Shown here piece after piece: positions 1-5,759 of a DNA stretch of 9,774 nt (position 1 is the first letter of the stretch; each line of letters opens with the position of its first letter). The notes below the pieces were generated by a model. The model made no database searches. It had not been told where the DNA came from and was given only the letters and a program-made list of their open reading frames with translations. The stretch comes from Candidatus Thorarchaeota archaeon (GTDB taxonomy: Archaea > Asgardarchaeota > Thorarchaeia > Thorarchaeales > Thorarchaeaceae): NCBI GenBank assembly GCA_018238825.1, contig JABCSP010000060.1, positions 1 to 9,774 of the forward strand, in the 5' to 3' direction. The translations under genes were made by a program, and so were the position numbers.

Positions 1-180
1 GCCAAGTCCAAAGATCAATCTACAGTCGCCGCGAGTTGCACGGAGACACTAAACGCCTGTTGGAGAGGCCGTAAGACTTTCCAGTCCTTCGGGACCAGCA
101 AAGCAGCCTCGATGAATCAGGAACCGAACATCGATCATGGGCTACATGTCCAAAATCGGATAAGCTTCGGGCAACGATAA
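1..180 (+). CDS. tnpB: TnpB-type RNA-guided nuclease, C-terminal fragment (cut by window edge)
   Basis: The frame is open from the first base to a TAA at 178-180 (59 codons). The peptide carries a run resembling the variable tail that follows the last RuvC motif in many IS200/IS605 and IS1341-type TnpB proteins: TVAASCTETLNAC, then SKAASMNQEP, matching the family's 'T..ACG...' and 'QEA/NQEP' endings. The catalytic RuvC residues and zinc finger would lie upstream, outside the window, so activity and intactness cannot be judged. Base composition (about 52% GC) is higher than in the genes to the right (about 38-45% in stretches counted), which fits a mobile origin. No tnpA is visible. TnpB enzymes are nucleases guided by an RNA made from the element's right end. 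Only a short, poorly conserved tail is seen, so the call is moderate. Confidence 0.6.
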   Translation, partial: AKSKDQSTVAASCTETLNACWRGRKTFQSFGTSKAASMNQEPNIDHGLHVQNRISFGQR

Positions 181-233
181 CCGGATCATTGATTTGAAAG
201 AATCAAAGAAGTGCACTAATCTGTGCACTTCAC
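30..233 (+). ncRNA. Candidate omega-RNA / right-end region of a TnpB element
   Basis: In TnpB elements the guide RNA scaffold overlaps the 3' end of tnpB and runs to the element's right end, the guide being the flanking DNA. This stretch has the expected position and is rich in structure. A perfect GTCC-TTCG-GGAC tetraloop hairpin lies at 84-95, and an 8-bp inverted repeat closes the region at 209-230, followed by TTCAC at 229-233. The boundaries are guesses: the true 5' end may lie left of the window, and the element end could fall anywhere between about 180 and 290. No direct or inverted terminal repeat can be confirmed because the left end is not visible. Confidence 0.35.
209..230 (+). repeat. 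Perfect 8-bp hairpin at the presumed right end of the TnpB element
   Basis: AAGTGCAC (209-216), a six-base loop TAATCT, then GTGCACTT (223-230) form a perfect stem-loop. It lies 28 bases after the tnpB stop and 61 bases before the start of the M20 gene. IS200/IS605 elements carry subterminal hairpins that the TnpA transposase binds as single-stranded DNA, which would explain both position and perfection. It could instead be a transcript end structure, although no T-run follows directly. Confidence 0.5.
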
Positions 234-291
234 CTTTCTTATGGGAACCTTCATAGCAACGATTTTCTCCTTCAACCCTGAGTGTTTGTCT

Positions 292-1419
292 ATGAATCAG
301 TCTAGAGTTCTATCCCTTCTGAAAGATCTGATAGCTACCAATTCTGAGAACCCTCCTGGCAGGGAAGATGCAGTTGCTAAGATTCTTCGAGATCATCTGG
401 AATCATATGGTATCTCATGTGTATCTGTCGGACCCAGTAAACGACCGAATCTCATCTTCTCTAGTCATGATGGGGAGAAAGGAGAACTTGTAATGCACGG
501 CCACATGGATACAGTTCCAATCGGAGACCGTGATAGTTGGGCTCATGACCCATTTGGATCAGAGATTGTGGACGGGCTTCTTTATGGAAGAGGTGCCTGT
601 GACATGAAGGGTCCAGTAGCAGCTCTCACTGAGACACTCATTTTGTATACAGAAGAAAAGCATGGCAGACCACTTCTTCTATTGGCAACTAGTGACGAGG
701 AATCAGGTTGCTCAGGCGCTGAAGAAGTTGCTAAGAGTGGAGAGCTTATGGGTGTGAGCTATGGAGTTTGCGCAGAGCCTACCGACCTTCAAGTGCTAGT
801 TGGTGAAAAGGGGATATTCTGGTCAAAGGTCGTTGCTGAAGGGAAGTCTGCACATGGGTCACGACCCGAAGAAGGAGTGAATGCGATCAGTGCTTGCATG
901 GATGCGATAAGAGAAATCACTTCTGAACCGTATCCTTACGAGAAGACTGAACTATTGGGAGATCCAACCCTTAGCATTGGGATGATTCAGGGTGGAATCA
1001 AAGTCAATGTGGTAGCTGCATATTGTGAAGCTCAATTAGATATGAGGACAGTTAAGGGACAGACTCCAGAAAGTCTGATGGAGCAAATGAATAAGCGGCT
1101 AGAACAAGCTGGTCTTTCTGATCGAGTTCGGGTTGAATATATTCATGGAAAACCCGCAGTATATACTCCCAAAGATATTGAGATTGTCCAGATTGCAGTA
1201 GACCAAGTTGAACAAGTAACGGGGATACGACCAACCCTGACGAGTGCCACCTACGGGACAGATTGTTCTGTCTTGCAACCAAAAGTTGGAATCATGAACG
1301 TGATTTGTGGTCCTGGTTCAATTGAACAGGCGCATCAACCTAACGAATTCATTAAACTAGACCAACTCTATCAGTCTGTTGATGTTTATCTTGGAATTGC
1401 GCGGAAGTTCGATAGGTAA
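292..1419 (+). CDS. M20-family metallo-deacylase/peptidase (ArgE/DapE/carboxypeptidase type)
   Basis: A complete 375-residue M20 enzyme, a two-metal hydrolase that removes N-acyl groups from amino acids or cleaves small peptides, probably in the cytoplasm. All the metal and catalytic positions are present: H71 and D73 in HGHMDTVP, bridging D104 in GRGACDMKG, general base E136 and ligand E137 in SDEESG, E162 in CAEPTD, and H348 in GPGSIEQAHQPNE. The inserted dimerisation domain (about 175-290) holds the usual G.SAHGSRPEEGVNAI motif with H188. The ATG at 292 is chosen because the family fold begins right there (MNQSRVLSLLKDLI). An in-frame GTG at 223 would add 23 residues but lies inside the hairpin. 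No good Shine-Dalgarno sequence precedes 292, so the mRNA may be leaderless or near it. Substrate is open: ArgE, DapE, LysK or a peptidase; no neighbouring arginine or lysine gene helps. It converges with larB, with two bases between stops. Confidence 0.9.
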   Translation: MNQSRVLSLLKDLIATNSENPPGREDAVAKILRDHLESYGISCVSVGPSKRPNLIFSSHDGEKGELVMHGHMDTVPIGDRDSWAHDPFGSEIVDGLLYGRGACDMKGPVAALTETLILYTEEKHGRPLLLLATSDEESGCSGAEEVAKSGELMGVSYGVCAEPTDLQVLVGEKGIFWSKVVAEGKSAHGSRPEEGVNAISACMDAIREITSEPYPYEKTELLGDPTLSIGMIQGGIKVNVVAAYCEAQLDMRTVKGQTPESLMEQMNKRLEQAGLSDRVRVEYIHGKPAVYTPKDIEIVQIAVDQVEQVTGIRPTLTSATYGTDCSVLQPKVGIMNVICGPGSIEQAHQPNEFIKLDQLYQSVDVYLGIARKFDR

Positions 1420-1421
1420 TC

Positions 1422-2204
1422 TCAAGATTGTTTCTTTGCAGCTCTCTTAGCGATAAGTGATGCAACGGATGCAGCTCCAAGACCATTTCCTATATTCACA
1501 ACAGCAAGTCCCGGTGAGCAGGATTGAAGCATTGATGCCAGTGCAGTTTCTCCTTTTCCTCCAAAACCATAACCTGTTGGGACTGGAACTCCAATGACTG
1601 GTATGTCTACGAGCGCTGCTACTACCGTGGGTAGAGCTCCCTCCATCCCTGCAAATACAATGAGTACATCAACATCTTTTGATACAATTTCCTTGATAGG
1701 CTCTATCAATCTATGAATCCCAGATACTCCTACGTCATAGTAGCTAAGTACTTCCACTCCCACAAGTTTAGCAAGGGCTTCTGCTTCTTTTGCATAGGGA
1801 ATGTCTGAGGTTCCAGCTGTGATGATTGCAATCTTCCCCACTGTACTAACTGACCAACCCGCCCTGCTAACAAGTGCGGTCAAGATGGGGCTCTTGCCAA
1901 AGGCTTCAATCTCTGCATCTTTGATACTGGTCAATAAGAACTCCATTTTCTCCTGAGTCATCCTTGTCACTAAAACTGCGTCCTGATTTTTCAGCATTCC
2001 TTCGACAATTTGAACAATTTCTTTGGCATCTTTAGACTCCCCAAATACAATTTCTGGAATTCCACTTCTAGATCCTCGATCAACATCAATCATCGCAAGC
2101 TCCCCGATACTATCAAGGGTAAGTGTCTTGAGTTGTTTTTCGGCTTCATCAATTGTAATTTTTCCAGAAACCAACTCATCAAGTAGTTTTCGTGTTCTAT
2201 TCAT
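1422..2204 (-). CDS. larB: LarB, pyridinium-3,5-biscarboxylic acid mononucleotide synthase
   Basis: LarB carboxylates and hydrolyses nicotinic acid adenine dinucleotide to pyridinium-3,5-biscarboxylate mononucleotide, the first step of nickel-pincer nucleotide synthesis for lactate racemase-type enzymes (LarA). The 260-residue protein has the usual family length. An N-terminal helical part carries the DVDRGSRSGIPEIVFG motif (40-55). A PurE-like (AIR carboxylase) domain follows, with ITAGTSDIPYAKEA (128-141), AGMEGALPTVVA (185-196) and a glycine-rich PVPTGYGFGGKG (207-218). C229 in MLQSCSPG matches the conserved cysteine described as the covalent catalytic residue in this family, and VVNIGNGLGAA (235-245) ends the domain. 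The ATG at 2204 is preferred over an in-frame TTG at 2216 because GGTGA (2210-2214) lies five bases before it. larC, larE and larA are not in the window. Distinction from PurE itself is clear from the N-terminal region and motifs. Confidence 0.9.
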   Translation of the reverse strand: MNRTRKLLDELVSGKITIDEAEKQLKTLTLDSIGELAMIDVDRGSRSGIPEIVFGESKDAKEIVQIVEGMLKNQDAVLVTRMTQEKMEFLLTSIKDAEIEAFGKSPILTALVSRAGWSVSTVGKIAIITAGTSDIPYAKEAEALAKLVGVEVLSYYDVGVSGIHRLIEPIKEIVSKDVDVLIVFAGMEGALPTVVAALVDIPVIGVPVPTGYGFGGKGETALASMLQSCSPGLAVVNIGNGLGAASVASLIAKRAAKKQS

Positions 2205-2315
2205 GCAGTTCACCAAAGAATAATACTTTTTGTCCCATCGGCATAAACCTTAAAGTTGACGTTGTATTGAAACAGCTCACTCTGTTATTAATCCTCAGCA
2301 AAGGTGCAACCATTC
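2205..2315. promoter_or_regulatory. Divergent intergenic region between larB and the membrane-protein gene
   Basis: The two genes start back to back, so both promoters should lie here. The only AT-rich box-like sequence is CATAAACCTTAAAG (2242-2255). Read leftward it gives TTTATG about 40 bases before the larB ATG; read rightward it gives CTTAAAG about 60 bases before the ATG at 2316. Both are weak matches to archaeal box A, and no BRE is convincing. The remaining support is only the gene orientation. Confidence 0.3.
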
Positions 2316-2888
2316 ATGCAGATAACTGACATTCTCGATACCATATTGGGCGACCCAATGATACTGATAGCAATATTCTGGATAGTTGGAATTGTTATCG
2401 CTGTAGTCCTCCTGAAAAGATCAAAGGGTTCAAAGAAGCCTAAAGACCTAAAGGAACCAAAGACGCCCAAAAGGTCTAAGATCAAAGTTAAAGGCCATCT
2501 GATGAAACCGATTCAAAAGATGGAAGGACAGGCTGAGAAAGACAAGGAACTGACTGTTCCTCCTGTTCGTTCTCGACAGGAAATTATCACAGAGATATTC
2601 GAGTCCAAGACAAATGCAATTGGGTTAGAGGCATCGACAGCAGGTGGATTTGTTCCAGTTTCTTACACACCGCTTGCTAGATTTTTGAAAGACCATAATG
2701 TTGCAGAGGATACAGTTAGTGCAATTATCGACGGAATAATGGAGGAAGAAAACGCAGAGTCTGTCAAGGCGATAATTGAAGCTGCAGCTGATTCACCTGA
2801 AGTCAATCTCATCGGTGATGAACTAGACAAAGCCAAAGAACTTGCTGTACAGGAATGGAGAAACGTTAAGGCTCCCTCTGAAGTTTGA
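2316..2888 (+). CDS. Single-pass membrane protein with basic linker, function unknown
   Basis: A 190-residue protein I do not recognise. A short N-terminus (1-14) precedes one transmembrane helix (about 15-33, ILIAIFWIVGIVIAVVLL). A strongly basic stretch rich in KPK and KRSK follows (34-60), which by the positive-inside rule puts the rest in the cytoplasm. After a linker there is a soluble, probably helical domain (about 84-182) containing the VSYTPLARFLKDHNV segment and an acidic helix-rich end. The ATG at 2316 is chosen over an in-frame GTG at 2304 because AGGTG (2302-2306) then serves as the ribosome binding site, nine bases upstream. alaX starts 13 bases after the stop, so the two are probably co-transcribed. 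A role in anchoring a partner to the membrane is only a guess. Confidence 0.75.
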   Translation: MQITDILDTILGDPMILIAIFWIVGIVIAVVLLKRSKGSKKPKDLKEPKTPKRSKIKVKGHLMKPIQKMEGQAEKDKELTVPPVRSRQEIITEIFESKTNAIGLEASTAGGFVPVSYTPLARFLKDHNVAEDTVSAIIDGIMEEENAESVKAIIEAAADSPEVNLIGDELDKAKELAVQEWRNVKAPSEV

Positions 2889-2901
2889 GGAGACTTGTAA
2901 G

Positions 2902-3627
2902 ATGACTGAGCTTCTTCATATGAGTGACAATTATATCAGAGAATTTGATGCTACTGTGATAGAGTCTGGCGATGGTTATGTAGTTCTTGATAAGACGGCT
3001 TTCTATCCTGAAGGTGGTGGTCAAACAAGTGATCATGGTGAACTCTCAGACAATGAGAGAACTATTACAGTGAAAGAAGTTCGGAAGATTGAGGGCGAAA
3101 TACGTCACCTAGTTGATGGTCAATCCTTTGAGGTTGGCGATTCTGTTCATGGAATCCTCGATTGGGCTCGTAGGTATGAATGTATGCGATTTCATACATG
3201 CCAACATGTTCTATCACGATATCTCCAGCTTAATTACGGTGTGGAAACAAAAGGTAATAATATCAAACCTGGAAAAAGTAGAGCTGATTATACACCGCTA
3301 GAATCTTTTGATGAAGAAATGAAACGTAAAGTAGAAGCTGGAGTCAATGCAATACTGAGTCAGAATCTCCCAGTTGAAATTCGCAATATGCCTCGTGCTG
3401 AAGCAATTTCATTTCTTGAAGAAAAGCAGTATCAAACTCGATATCTTGAAATGGTACCAAAATCTGTTAAGGAATTTCGTGTTCTCCTTATTGGGGACTA
3501 TGATGCTGCATCCTGTGCTGGAACCCATGTTGCCAATACAAGTGAGATTGGTAGGATATTGATTGGTAAATCCAAGAACGTTGGTGCTGGAGTAAGAAGA
3601 ATCTACTTCAAACTTTCCGACCGTTGA
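2902..3627 (+). CDS. alaX: AlaX, alanyl-tRNA editing protein (AlaX-M type)
   Basis: A free-standing homologue of the AlaRS editing domain that hydrolyses mischarged Ser-tRNA(Ala) (and Gly-tRNA(Ala) in some members) in the cytoplasm. The 241-residue protein has the N-terminal beta-barrel motif FYPEGGGQTSDHGEL (34-48) and both halves of the zinc site: H98 and H102 in HTCQHVLSRYL, C205 and H209 in CAGTHVANTSEIG. Length and the N-terminal FYPEGGGQ domain put it with the medium AlaX-M class, not the short AlaX-S. The start at 2902 is set by GAGGAG at 2887-2892, nine bases upstream. An in-frame start at 2842 would overlap the preceding gene and add 20 residues that do not look like the family. It lies between a membrane-protein gene and a nucleotidylyltransferase gene, with no tRNA-related neighbour. 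Confidence 0.92.
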   Translation: MTELLHMSDNYIREFDATVIESGDGYVVLDKTAFYPEGGGQTSDHGELSDNERTITVKEVRKIEGEIRHLVDGQSFEVGDSVHGILDWARRYECMRFHTCQHVLSRYLQLNYGVETKGNNIKPGKSRADYTPLESFDEEMKRKVEAGVNAILSQNLPVEIRNMPRAEAISFLEEKQYQTRYLEMVPKSVKEFRVLLIGDYDAASCAGTHVANTSEIGRILIGKSKNVGAGVRRIYFKLSDR

Positions 3628-3661
3628 TTGGTACAATTTCACAACAGCCAACAGTTTTATG

Positions 3662-3689
3662 CACACTATTACTGAACAGGAGTAGTGTG
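3662..3689 (+). promoter_or_regulatory. RNA hairpin over the ribosome binding site of the nucleotidylyltransferase gene
   Basis: CACACTATT (3662-3670) pairs with AGTAGTGTG (3681-3689): nine pairs, one of them G-U, around a ten-base loop. The only Shine-Dalgarno-like sequence before the ATG at 3696, AGGAG at 3678-3682, lies across the loop and the right arm, so folding would hide part of it. A TTTTAT box at 3655-3660 could also give an internal promoter, but the leader would be very short. This is seen as sequence complementarity only. Confidence 0.4.
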
Positions 3690-3695
3690 ACCATT

Positions 3696-4979
3696 ATGAA
3701 AGCGCTAGTGCTTACAGCTGGAGAAGGTCGTCGACTTAGACCACTAACGACCAATCGTTCGAAATCTATGTTGATGATTGCTGGACGACCAGTTCTACAG
3801 TATATCATCGATAGTCTTGTGGAAAATGGAATTCGTGACATTATACTAGTTATTGGTCACGGGCGTGAAGAATTGATTGATCATTTCCAGATGGGTGAAA
3901 ATCAAGATGTTAGAATCAGGTATGTGATTCAACACAAGCAAGAAGGAACTGAAAATGCAATTTTAACAGCTCGCGAGGAACTTGAAGATGAAGAAGAATT
4001 TCTTCTTGTGAATGGTGATGTTCTTGTTGAACCTGAAATGGTCAAGAGGACTCTCACTAACCATGAAACAGTTGGTGGTGATGTAACAATGCTCGTCACA
4101 CTTGTTTCAAATCCAGAGCAGTTTGGTACGGTCAAAATCGGACCTAATGGCGTTGTTGAGAAACTTGTCGAGAAGGGTGGTCCAGATCGATATGTAAGCA
4201 ATTATGCAATAGCAGGTGTATCCATCTTCAACAAAGAAACTCTCACATTACTTGAGAAACATGGGAAGATGGAAAAAGCATTTGAAGAAATGATTGAAAG
4301 TGGCAGACAAATATCTGCTGCAGTTTGGGAAAAGGAATGGGCTGAGTTCACTTGGCCATGGGACCTCCTTAACGCTAATCGAATAGTCATGGACCGACAA
4401 CTCCGTGGAAAGGGCACCTTCATTGCGGAATCTGCTGACGTACATCCAAGTGTAGTACTCGAAGGATCTGTCTTCATTGATGAAGGATGTACAATTCGTC
4501 CAAATACTACACTACGGGGTCCAATCTATATTGGAAAGAATGTTTACATCGGAAATAATTCACTCATTCGTGACTATTGTAGTCTTTGTGATGGAGTACG
4601 AATTGGATATTCAGTTGAAATGAGAAACACCATGGTTTTTGAAAGGGTGAATGTTGGTCGAATGACCTACTTAGCTGATTCTATTGTTGGCGCAGATACC
4701 TGTATTGAAGCTGGAGCGCAACTTTGGAACTGGAGGCCCGGACATGGACCTCTATATCTAGAGAGCAAATCTGAAAAAGTCCAGATACCTTCTCGTAAGT
4801 TTGGAGCAATTATCGGTGATAATGTAATAATTGGTATCAACGCATCAATTTATCCTGCAACCAGGATTGGTGAGAATAGTGTTATCTCTGCAGGTTGCGT
4901 TGTGAATGAGACCATTCCACCAAATAGTGAAGTCAATCTTGTTCAAAAAATCAAAATCAGCCCGAGAAAGGACGATTGA
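3696..4979 (+). CDS. GlmU-like sugar-1-phosphate nucleotidylyltransferase with left-handed beta-helix domain
   Basis: A 427-residue, two-domain cytoplasmic enzyme. Residues 1-235 form the nucleotidyltransferase: MKALVLTAGEGRRLRPLT is the nucleotide-binding signature, RSKSMLMIAGRPVLQYIID holds the usual lysine (K23), VNGDVL (105-110) gives the metal-binding Asp108, and FTWPWDLLNAN (218-228) is typical of archaeal GlmU-like enzymes. Residues 240-410 form a left-handed beta-helix with many [IV]G.. hexapeptide turns, as in the amino-sugar acetyltransferase half of GlmU and the Sulfolobus ST0452 type. The likely role is making UDP- or dTDP-activated sugars (glucose-1-P, GlcNAc-1-P) for glycans. 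The acetyltransferase motif NVGHLTYLGD reads NVGRMTYLAD here (319-328): the catalytic His is Arg322, while Tyr325 and Asn345 are kept, so acetylation is doubtful. The ATG at 3696 begins the fold directly; a GTG at 3687 is a possible alternative. It converges with the protease gene, five bases apart. Confidence 0.88.
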   Translation: MKALVLTAGEGRRLRPLTTNRSKSMLMIAGRPVLQYIIDSLVENGIRDIILVIGHGREELIDHFQMGENQDVRIRYVIQHKQEGTENAILTAREELEDEEEFLLVNGDVLVEPEMVKRTLTNHETVGGDVTMLVTLVSNPEQFGTVKIGPNGVVEKLVEKGGPDRYVSNYAIAGVSIFNKETLTLLEKHGKMEKAFEEMIESGRQISAAVWEKEWAEFTWPWDLLNANRIVMDRQLRGKGTFIAESADVHPSVVLEGSVFIDEGCTIRPNTTLRGPIYIGKNVYIGNNSLIRDYCSLCDGVRIGYSVEMRNTMVFERVNVGRMTYLADSIVGADTCIEAGAQLWNWRPGHGPLYLESKSEKVQIPSRKFGAIIGDNVIIGINASIYPATRIGENSVISAGCVVNETIPPNSEVNLVQKIKISPRKDD

Positions 4980-4984
4980 AGCTG

Positions 4985-5647
4985 CTAATCATTTGAGTTA
5001 TTGAAAAAGCCCACCTCTTTGTCATCAACGATTACAAAAGTGGTGTCCTCTCTTACAACGGTTCTAATCTCAGGGTCCTCTTTCCGGGGAGCTATCTCGA
5101 ATTCATGACCATCGATTTGGATTGTTGTTCTATTTGCTGAATGGATAATTACAGTATCATGATGCACATTTTGGTGCTCTGCTTTCCTACTAGGTACAAG
5201 TTTCAATTGTGTAAGAAGAGCATTCAGATGTATCACTTCGTTTTCATTCAAAAGTTTACGAATAGATCTGTATCCAAGGTATCTATCCTTTCCCCTTCGA
5301 ACAATATGGTCTTCGTATTTTCCTGCAAACAACCGCTCCACACCTAAATATGGCCCAAAACCTCTCTCTACTGCATCAAGGTCGGTGCTTATCTCTGACT
5401 GCTTTGTTTTGCCTTGAGCTGCATGACTTAGCTCATGAGCTAGGAGTCCTGTAAGCGCAGATTCATGCCAATGTCTTGTTTCATTGCTACATCTTATTCT
5501 AATGTCATTGGACTCTTGTGACCAGCTGATAGTTGCAAAACTAATAGATCGACCCCATTGTATTTTGATATTACTATGAATCAATTCTGGATATGCAATC
5601 TCTACAAGACGATGAACAAGTTCTGTGAGTTCAATCTTTTCGCTCAT
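4985..5647 (-). CDS. HExxH zinc metallopeptidase-like protein
   Basis: A 220-residue protein of a family I cannot name. LLAHELSHAAQG (68-79) gives the zinc-binding HELSH (H71, H75) and catalytic E72. DLDAVERGFG (89-98) follows 14 residues later and resembles the ExxxD-type third-ligand helix of gluzincins, with D89, D91 or E94 as candidate ligand. The preceding beta-rich part (about 25-55, with WGRSISFATISW) recalls SprT-like or minimal zinc proteases. The region after 150 is a separate, probably beta-rich domain (TVIIHSANRTTIQIDGHEFE and TTFVIVDDKEVGFF). There is no signal peptide or membrane helix, so it acts inside the cell. The ATG at 5647 is preferred over a TTG at 5668, since MSEKIELTELVHRL starts the helix cleanly. 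It is divergent from S25e and apparently shares its promoter region. Confidence 0.7.
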   Translation of the reverse strand: MSEKIELTELVHRLVEIAYPELIHSNIKIQWGRSISFATISWSQESNDIRIRCSNETRHWHESALTGLLAHELSHAAQGKTKQSEISTDLDAVERGFGPYLGVERLFAGKYEDHIVRRGKDRYLGYRSIRKLLNENEVIHLNALLTQLKLVPSRKAEHQNVHHDTVIIHSANRTTIQIDGHEFEIAPRKEDPEIRTVVREDTTFVIVDDKEVGFFNNSND

Positions 5648-5687
5648 TAGAGAATCTTCCCATATCAAAACAAACGACTAATGAGCA

Positions 5688-5697
5688 CCTTTAAAAG
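5688..5697. promoter_or_regulatory. Shared TATA-like box for S25e (+) and the metallopeptidase gene (-)
   Basis: CCTTTAAAAG contains TTTAAA, a self-complementary archaeal box A, so it can work in both directions. Rightward, a start about 25 bases on would give an S25e leader of roughly 35 bases including AGGAG. Leftward, it lies about 43 bases before the ATG at 5647, giving a leader of about 15-20 bases. The placement fits both genes; use in both directions is inferred. Confidence 0.45.
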
Positions 5698-5724
5698 TCA
5701 AACTCTGGATTTTCGCGAAGACGA

Positions 5725-5759
5725 CCTAGTCAGCTGTATCTAGGAGAGTAATTACCATC
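5725..5759 (+). promoter_or_regulatory. S25e leader: hairpin, Shine-Dalgarno and non-standard start codon
   Basis: CCTAG (5725-5729) and CTAGG (5740-5744) can pair around a ten-base loop. The right arm overlaps the Shine-Dalgarno AGGAG (5742-5746). Ten bases after this comes ATC (5757-5759), the inferred start; an ATT at 5751 is only four bases away. Other genes in the window with a clear Shine-Dalgarno have spacings of 5 to 9 bases, which slightly favours ATC. No ATG, GTG or TTG occurs in frame between the stop at 5727-5729 and codon 5913. Confidence 0.5.

Noticed and set aside
223..291. GTG-initiated N-terminal extension of the M20 protein, possibly a signal peptide
   Set aside because: The GTG lies in the right arm of the 209-230 hairpin. 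The 23 residues contain no basic n-region and do not look like a signal peptide, while the family fold begins exactly at the ATG at 292.
2842..2901. Upstream ATG for AlaX
   Set aside because: It would overlap the membrane-protein gene by 47 bases and add 20 non-homologous residues, whereas the ATG at 2902 has GAGGAG nine bases before it.
3929..4201. Minus-strand open frames opposite the nucleotidylyltransferase
   Set aside because: They have no ribosome binding site, are Ser/Thr-rich shadows of the coding strand, and lie wholly within a confidently assigned gene.
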